This document shows positions 57,752 through 64,000 of a DNA stretch of 64,000 bases, piece after piece; the stretch's first letter is position 1; each line of letters starts with the position of its first letter. The stretch is taken from contig QANZ01018890.1 of NCBI GenBank assembly GCA_003254925.1, forward strand, positions 16,579-80,578. Direction: 5' to 3'. The position numbers and the translations under genes were made by a program. The notes under the pieces were generated by a model. It ran no database searches, was not told the DNA's origin, and saw only the letters and a program-made list of their open reading frames with translations. The stretch is from Chamaecrista fasciculata (taxonomy: Eukaryota > Streptophyta > Magnoliopsida > Fabales > Fabaceae).

Positions 57752-57847
57752 CTTTCTTGAACCCTTTTTTATCTTCCAAAACATGAATTTTAAAAATTTA
57801 AATTTGAAATTTATTTTAAGATACACAAAAATGTAAAAAGAATTAAG

Positions 57848-58418
57848 GGCAAAGTGTAAATTTGTTCTCATATCTTTTACTCAGTTTTCAATTTGGTACT
57901 ATATCTTTTCTTTGTTGCATTTTTATAGTTTCATATCTTTTTTTGTTGTAAATTTGGTCTCATATCTTTGGGTCCATTGCAGAATTGGTCCTATATTATC
58001 TTTGGGTCAAGTGCAGAAGTGGTTTCATATCTTTGTAAAATAATCAATTAATGGTTGATCCTTTTGTAAAGATATGAAACCAATTCTGCAATCTAACCAA
58101 AAGATATGAGACAAAAGTTCTCTTTAACCAAGCTTGGTTGGTCTAGCGGTTAGCTCACTAGGTCGCTTAAGCAAGTGTCGGGGGTTCTATTCCCGTCTTG
58201 TGCATACAGCAATTAATTGGCCAACGACAAACCCTTAAATGGAGCCCAGATCCGCGAAAGATTAGTCCTTAACCCATCGGGTTGGGGGATATCTTGGGAA
58301 ACCAAAAAAGATATGAGACCAAAAATGATGATATGGAACCAAATTGAAACCTTTGGCAAAGAAATGTGACAAAATACGCAATAAAAAAAGATATAAGACC
58401 AAATTTATACTTTAACTA
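57848..58418. mobile_element. Foldback element, 'gtctcatatctt' family, interrupted by a SINE
   Basis: Left 'ggcaaagtgtaaatttgttc' and right 'ccaaatttatactttaact' are inverse. Flanks AGAATTAAG (57839-57847) and AGAATTAAA (58419-58427) match at 8 of 9. A SINE occupies 58131-58300, so the element is longer than its relatives. Confidence 0.8.
58131..58300 (+). mobile_element. tRNA-derived SINE inside a foldback element
   Basis: A-box TGGTCTAGCGGTTAG at about 58140 and B-box GGGTTCTATTCCCG at about 58180 have the spacing of a tRNA-type polymerase III promoter. The 3' part has the usual plant SINE tail (GGAGCCCAGATCCGCG, GATTAGTCC, CCATCGGGTTGGGGGATATC, then TGGGAAACC). It is not a tRNA gene: no acceptor stem closes. 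Confidence 0.8.
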
Positions 58419-59353
58419 AGAATTAAAATATGTTTAAATTCTTTTTAAAATTTCTTTCAAGTTAAGAGATGATATATCAATATTACTTACAATCAGTAAA
58501 TAAATAAATAAATAAATATATATATAGATATATAGTTCGTAGTGTTAGGTTGTTATCAGTGTGGGGTGGAGGAGGGAGAAAAGAGGAAGTGGGATAATGT
58601 GTAGATTGTGAGATGAAGCAAATAGGAATTGTGGGGATATGCATGCATGTGCATGTCATGGTCTCTTTCTCTTTTATAATGATTATCACTCAAAGTATGG
58701 TCTTATGGTAATGGATGTCACAAGTGCCCCACCCTGGACCTTATGATAGCCGTCAGTTTTGTCTGATGTGTATGCAATGTTGGTATCAAGAAAAAGAAAT
58801 TTCTACTATATCCTACCCCCTCTTGGGGTCCATATATTTCCAATTCCCTTCTAAATTATTTTGGATATTAGGCAACAATTTTAAGTTAAAATACAAAAAA
58901 CCTTCTTATGAAGTTGTGACCATGCAAAAAAGACAGGGTGAGACTGGAATTCTGTCAAACACTCCGATGTTTAAGTCAGTATAAAATTTTTAAGGAAAAG
59001 TGAAATATCAACGAGAAGTAATTTATATATAAGTATGAGTTTACTTGTGGAGTAAGGCCGTTGAGTCGGTTTATTCAATTATAACAAATGAGATCTTTAA
59101 GAGATGTCATATCACCTTTTATGATTTTTATTATTTTTGTGAAAACAATGTTAGATTTTGAGAATTAATAAATTAAATTTTAAAATTTTTATTGTGTAAA
59201 TAAATTTTAAAAAAAAATTATTAAAAAAATAATTCTTTTTAAATTTTTGGTTACTAGTATAAATTACAATAATAGAGTTTAGATCATTGATAAATGTAAC
59301 AATAATAAAGAAATTATTAGGAAAAACTTGATTTTATCATATGAAAAATTTAA
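58419..59353. other. Intergenic DNA, no gene seen
   Basis: Contains an 'aaataaataaataaat' run at 58496. The frame at 58715-58984 is not convincing. Confidence 0.45.
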
Positions 59354-60001
59354 GGGTAAATTACACTTTGGTACCCTATAGTTTAGTCATATTTCACTTT
59401 GGTACCTTGTAGTTTAAAAAGTGACACTTTGGTACCTTGTGGTATTCTCCGTTAACACTTTGGTACCCTGAGCTTTAATTCCGTTAAAAAATTAACGGAA
59501 ATTGGAATTTTTGGAGCTATCTTGTAATTTTAACAATAACAAATTTTGCAAAAAATACATATTGACCTCCAATATTTTCAGAAAATTACAAATAGGTCCC
59601 TGGATACATATTATCTAGGGACTAAAATGAAAACTAAAAATTTTTTGGGGTCAAAACCGAATTTTTAAAAATATAGGACAGAAGATAGAATTACAAAACA
59701 GTCCCAAATTTTTTTTATGGTTTTCATTTTAGTCCCTAGATAATATGTATCCAAGGACCTGTTTTGTAATTTTTTTGAAAATATTGGGGGTCAATATGTA
59801 ATTTTTCTGAAATTTTTTATGACTAAAATTACAAAATAACTCCAAAAATTCCAATTTCCGTTAATTTTCTAATGGAATTAAAGCTCAAGGTACCAAAGTG
59901 TTAACGAAAAATACCACAGGGTACTAAAGTGTCACTTTTTAAACCTCAGGTACCAAAGTGAAATATGACCAAACCACAGAGTACCAAAGTGTAATTTATG
60001 C
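59354..60001. mobile_element. Foldback element, GGGTAAATTACAC family, larger copy
   Basis: Arms are 250-300 bases with the same words as 15582-15949 ('acactttggtaccct', 'tgacactttggtacc' and inverses), extended by an inner pair around 'attccgttaaaaaattaacg'. Flanks AAAATTTAA (59345-59353) and AAAATGTAA (60002-60010) match at 8 of 9. Confidence 0.85.
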
Positions 60002-60564
60002 AAAATGTAATAAAAGAAGTTATATTTTTGCACAAAATAAAAATAATTATAAATTCTTTTGTCATAATATTTCAAAATTTATGTGTTTTTTCAACAATAA
60101 CTGAAGTTCATCAAGAAGAAATTATGTGGAGTTTAGCCTAGAATAATAATAATCTTTCTTAAAGTATTGTCTTGAGTTGTCTTTTCCATATTTATCAACA
60201 AATAAAATTTTCTATTAAATGCAAAGAAACTCTCCTGAATTATTAGTCTTGCCAAAAGAAATACTTTTACTTTGATTAACAACACCTGGAACTGGCATAG
60301 GGTTTTGTATAATGTAAAGTTAACAAGTGAGAATTTCTTGCACATGATGAATAGTTCAAATGAGAATTTTTAGTGTAAAAAAAAAAGTGTAAGGAAATGT
60401 TCTGTATAAACGTTATATAGCCAATAATTTCTACATTTTCTTTTAATTTTTTAAAAATTTTTCATCTCCATATTTGTTTTTTTTAAAAAAAAAATGAAAG
60501 TTATGAAAGAAATGTTATCATAATTGAGCGATATCTTACATCAAATGATAATATCTATATGTTT
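60002..60564. other. Intergenic DNA, no gene seen
   Basis: AT-rich sequence with homopolymer runs. Confidence 0.4.
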
Positions 60565-60755
60565 CATTAAATTAATGAAGATCATTAACTAAACGTAAAG
60601 AGTTCAAAGTTTGATTCTTGATTTTGAGTATGGAGCAACCTTAAATCTTTGGGTCACTTATCCCACTTTTTGAGGAGCATGCAAGCTAACAAAAGGATTA
60701 GTCACTATTGTTGATAGTGGATACCGTGAGTAATTCTTAGTTGCCAAAAAAAAAA
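60565..60755 (+). mobile_element. Diverged SINE
   Basis: A B-box-like GTTTGATTCTTG near 60612 is followed by a plant SINE tail (GGATTAGTCAC, then GTGGATACCGTGAG) and an A-rich end (GCCAAAAAAAAA). The A-box is too diverged to place with confidence. A more degraded relative is at 50530-50690. Confidence 0.5.
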
Positions 60756-62298
60756 TTAATGAATGGGAAAGAGTTTTTTTTCACCAACTTTAAAATTGAA
60801 GAGGGTAAATTGTAAAACCTCTTGACTGAGTTTTTATTTTTATTTTTTGGTATTTTAACATTCTTTAATCTGGAATGAATGAGTCTAATTGAGTTTAAAT
60901 TAGAAGTGGAAAAATTTTAATAATTTTTAAATTGCTTATTAGATAAACCAATTTCAAGTATTTAAACACAAGGTAAGTTTAATTTAAATAAACATACGTA
61001 CAATAGGGTGATTTTTTTTATTTACAAATTATTAATAAATAAATCAAATTAATGTAAGCATTGGTTTTTAAAATGTGGCTATTTAGAAATCAATAAGGAT
61101 AGCCCAAATAATTTAGCTTATCTAGCAAACTGTTTCACCCAAAGCCCATGAAGTAGGTTCCATACGGGCCTAATGGATTAAAAAGCAAGCAAACCAGAAG
61201 GTGATTGAGAAAAAGGCCATCTAAAATAATGTTTTATTCAGTCCAAAAAAATTGTTTTTGTATGATTTGTGAACTGTACAGAATATGAAAATATAAATAT
61301 ATATATATATATATATATATCCGAAAAACGAAAGAGAATATATATATACATATACAATAATCAAATATATGAAATTCACAACCCTTCTTCTTCCACTCTC
61401 TCTGTTTATTTCTTCTTATATCTCTCTAGATTTTGCAAACTACACAAAATTTAAACTTCAAAAAATCATCTCTCAAAGGTAGTAAACAAGAGCCACAACT
61501 TTTGCAGCATATGAAATTTAGGACATTATTACTTTATTACTTATTTAAGCCTAAACCTACCTAAACTCCATGAGATATCTAATCTTTTGATGTCAATTAT
61601 GGGCTATATTTTTTAATAAAACATATTATTATCTTAAAAAAAATTCACTTTCATTGACTCACTCTATAGATAATCGTAAGATATGGATAGAATATTATGA
61701 TTCTCAAGCTTGTACTCGAATATGAGCGGCTCATATCCTTCATATCCTCATACTCAGACCCGCATCCATAGAAATTTTAAAATAAATTGTTTTTATTAAC
61801 ATAAAATTTATGTTCTTCAATTTTTACATCTATAAAATACTAAAAAAATTTAATTATAAATACAAGAAATTTAGCCAAACACAATACAAACGAAAACAAA
61901 ACAAAGTTAGCCAACTTCTCCCTAGCATAAATAGAAACACTAGACAAAATATCAATTGATGAAGGTGCGGGATTTGTAACCCATCCTCGTTTTAGACAAT
62001 TCAATATGCAATTTCTTTTAACAAATCCAAAGTGGTATTTATTGATTTGTTTTGATTTGATTAAACAAATTATTTTGAATCCTTCGATTAAAATGAAGTT
62101 ATTTTAAACAAATGCAACCAATTTAATTAATAAAATTATTTAAAATGTTTCAAACCGTCTAATGAACACTCTTAACCTAACTATATTGATTAGAATCGGA
62201 CTCTTGTTTACTCTATTCAGCTTAGCCTTTGAAAAATTTCTACGTTACAAAATCCATTATGGTTTCCATCTCAAACCACTTACAAATTTTTGAATCAC
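60756..62298. other. AT-rich intergenic DNA, no gene seen
   Basis: Contains a TA microsatellite at 61295-61320. No supported exon. Confidence 0.45.
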
Positions 62299-62600
62299 CA
62301 AATTCACTATTGGGCTGTTGATCTTGATGATAGAAGATCCATGGCTGGAGCATGTACTTACTTAAGAGATACTTTAGTTTCTTGGAGCTCAAAGGAACAA
62401 AGAGTAGTCTCAAAACTAAGCACAGAATTATTGGAGTATATGGCCCTAGAAGATGGTGCAGCTTTGGAGCTGTGGCTATTGTCATTATTGACTGAGATTG
62501 GCTTCAAAACATAACAAATAACTAGACTTTGGTGTGACAATTTATGTGCAAATTAAAGTCCTTGGCAGCAAACCCAGTACAACAAGACGAGGCAAGTTAA
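62299..62600 (+). pseudogene. Copia RNase H relic
   Basis: DLDDRRSMAGACTYL, then LVSWSSKEQRVVSKLSTE, LEYMALEDGAALELWLLSLL are the RNase H region of Copia pol (compare the sibling at 41406-41831). After a stop the next block (LWCDN, then a diverged tail) continues with further stops. The element's other domains and LTRs are not seen. Confidence 0.75.
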
Positions 62601-62790
62601 TTAGTGATCCAATTAATGGCCCTTTGAAAATTTTGATTCTCAAAGAAGTTAGGTTGATGAAGGAGATCAACGTTAGGTTGGAGGGCTTTGAAAAATGGAG
62701 GATGTCGATTATACTTTTAGTTTTTTTTATTTAATGTCAAATAAAAACTTGGGCAAAAAGATGTAAAATAAAGTCGGACAAAGTTATTTT

Positions 62791-63870
62791 GTCAAAGTAT
62801 ATTTTTGGTCTCATGTCTTTTATTCAGGTTTCAATTTGGTCGCATATCATTTTTGTTGCACTTTTGGTTTCATATTTTGATCAGGTGCAGAATTGGTCCC
62901 ATATTTTTTTGCTGCAGATTCAATTTCATATCTTTGCAAAAAGTTCTACTATTAATCCCACAATGTGAACCCTTTGTAAAATTACAGGAATAACTTAACT
63001 AAAAGATTTGAAACCGACTAAGTAACGTAACCTAACCAAAAAAAATATGAGACTGATTCAATGATAAGAAAGATAGAATTGGGGTGGAGGTCTATAATGT
63101 GATAGCCAAGTATAACTTGAGGAGATACATGCTAACTATATATGGGTCGAAAGCAATAACCTTTATGTAAATAATTTCGGCGGTTACATATCTATATCTA
63201 TCTATACTATATTATATGGCTAAAAGTACCAAAACGAAACTAAAACGAAACTTTGAATTAAAGCAATAACCTATATCTATATCTATCTATATCTATATCT
63301 ATATCTATCTATATCTATCTATACTATATTATATGGCTAAAAGTATCTATATCTATCTATCTATCTATACTACTTTTAGTCTCATATATCTATCAAAGCA
63401 ATAACCTTATGGTTGGTCAAAAATAGTGAATTAAAAAATTAAAAAAGAAAAAAAAATTACCCACTCTCTCTCCCACTCACTCTTTCCCCACTTCTTTAAA
63501 AAAAATAAATGAATTAGGAAAATTCAAAAAACAATTAAAAATTAAAAATGCCACCACTCTCTCCCCACTCACTCTCCTCATATGAGGTAATTTCAAATTA
63601 GTCCTAAATATTTTATAATTTCTCAAATTGGTCCCAAACTTATTCTTTTATCAATATAAAAAATTAATATAATCTTCAACTTTAAAACGGGCACGCCAAG
63701 CCCCTAGTCTCTTATATTACCATTGATCGACAGAGTGGAACAACCAGGGGAAAAAAGGTTCAAGTTAGAAAGCCATATATATGATAGGTGGTAACTAAAG
63801 TGCAACAAAATTATATGGTACTAAATTGAAATCTGAATACGATATATGAGACTAAAAGTACGCTTTGACC
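62791..63870. repeat. Arms of a 'gtctcatatctt' foldback separated by foreign sequence
   Basis: Left arm GTCAAAGTATATTTTTGG with 'caggtttcaatttggtc' and 'caggtgcagaattggtccc'; right arm at 63790-63870 ending 'aaaagtacgctttgacc'. About 700 bases of microsatellite and triplicated sequence lie between them, so it is either one interrupted element or two fragments. Confidence 0.5.
63193..63375. repeat. TATC/TATCTA microsatellite with duplicated flanks
   Basis: Runs of 'tatctatatctatctatatc' occur in at least three blocks. 'ctatactatattatatggct', then aaaagta, appears twice (about 63212 and 63319), and 'aaagcaataacct' appears three times (63151, 63262, 63396), so whole segments were copied along with the simple repeat. 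Confidence 0.8.
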
Positions 63871-64000
63871 AATTTTTAAAAAAATAGAGAAAAAGAATGC
63901 GACATAGCAGGGTTAAGTGTAAAAAAAGGTAACTAGACAAGCTGACCAAACAAAAATGTAGGAATAAGGACTAAATAGCAAATAAGGACTAAATAGCAAT

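Noticed and set aside
58131..58200. Possible tRNA gene
   Set aside because: A and B boxes are present, but no acceptor or anticodon stem closes and a SINE tail follows.

Overview
This is plant nuclear DNA from a eudicot. Supporting signs are strong AT richness, long AT-rich introns with GT-AG borders, a TIR immune-receptor exon, an intronless P-class PPR gene, a plastid-type gene of cyanobacterial ancestry, and many plant-type retroelements (Copia, a LINE tail, tRNA-derived SINEs). The RFL-like PPR fits a rosid, but I cannot name a species. The assembly has one long gap (3437-4380) and four single Ns (7164, 27001, 34114, 50879), each at or beside a repeat, so local structure there is uncertain.

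Layout. 0-3 kb: a TIR-domain gene on the minus strand. 7.9-9.5 kb: an RFL-like PPR gene (minus). 9.7-13.6 kb: foldback elements, a Copia gag relic, a broken DRB4-like dsRNA-binding gene and a SINE. 13.9-15.0 kb: a secreted or membrane SMP-30/NHL-type beta-propeller gene (minus), head to head across 1.5 kb with a nine-exon plastid DUF2854-type gene (16.5-24.6 kb, plus), which I rebuilt exon by exon into 295 codons. 25.5-30.5 kb: a non-coding LTR retrotransposon with perfect 5-bp target duplications and a duplicated interior. 30.8-37.3 kb: a five-exon gene (minus) for a 343-residue protein I do not recognise, with a 4.3-kb last intron. 41.1-48.5 kb: a decayed Ty1/Copia element (minus orientation, TSD ATTAT) carrying a nested 2.4-kb solo LTR (TSD GGAAG). 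48.5-64 kb: no convincing host gene, only foldback elements, SINEs, an RNase H relic and simple repeats.

The most distinctive property is the density of long foldback (MITE-like) elements. At least a dozen palindromic elements of about 0.3-1.9 kb are present in several families. Where flanks can be read, many show 9-bp target duplications: four are perfect and several match at 8 of 9 positions. That points to Mutator-type transposition. The largest, 55890-57751, has arms of about 400 bp, a perfect 9-bp duplication and another foldback nested inside it. There is no operon-like arrangement and no sign that the four or five intact host genes work together; they look like an ordinary gene-poor stretch bulked out by transposons.
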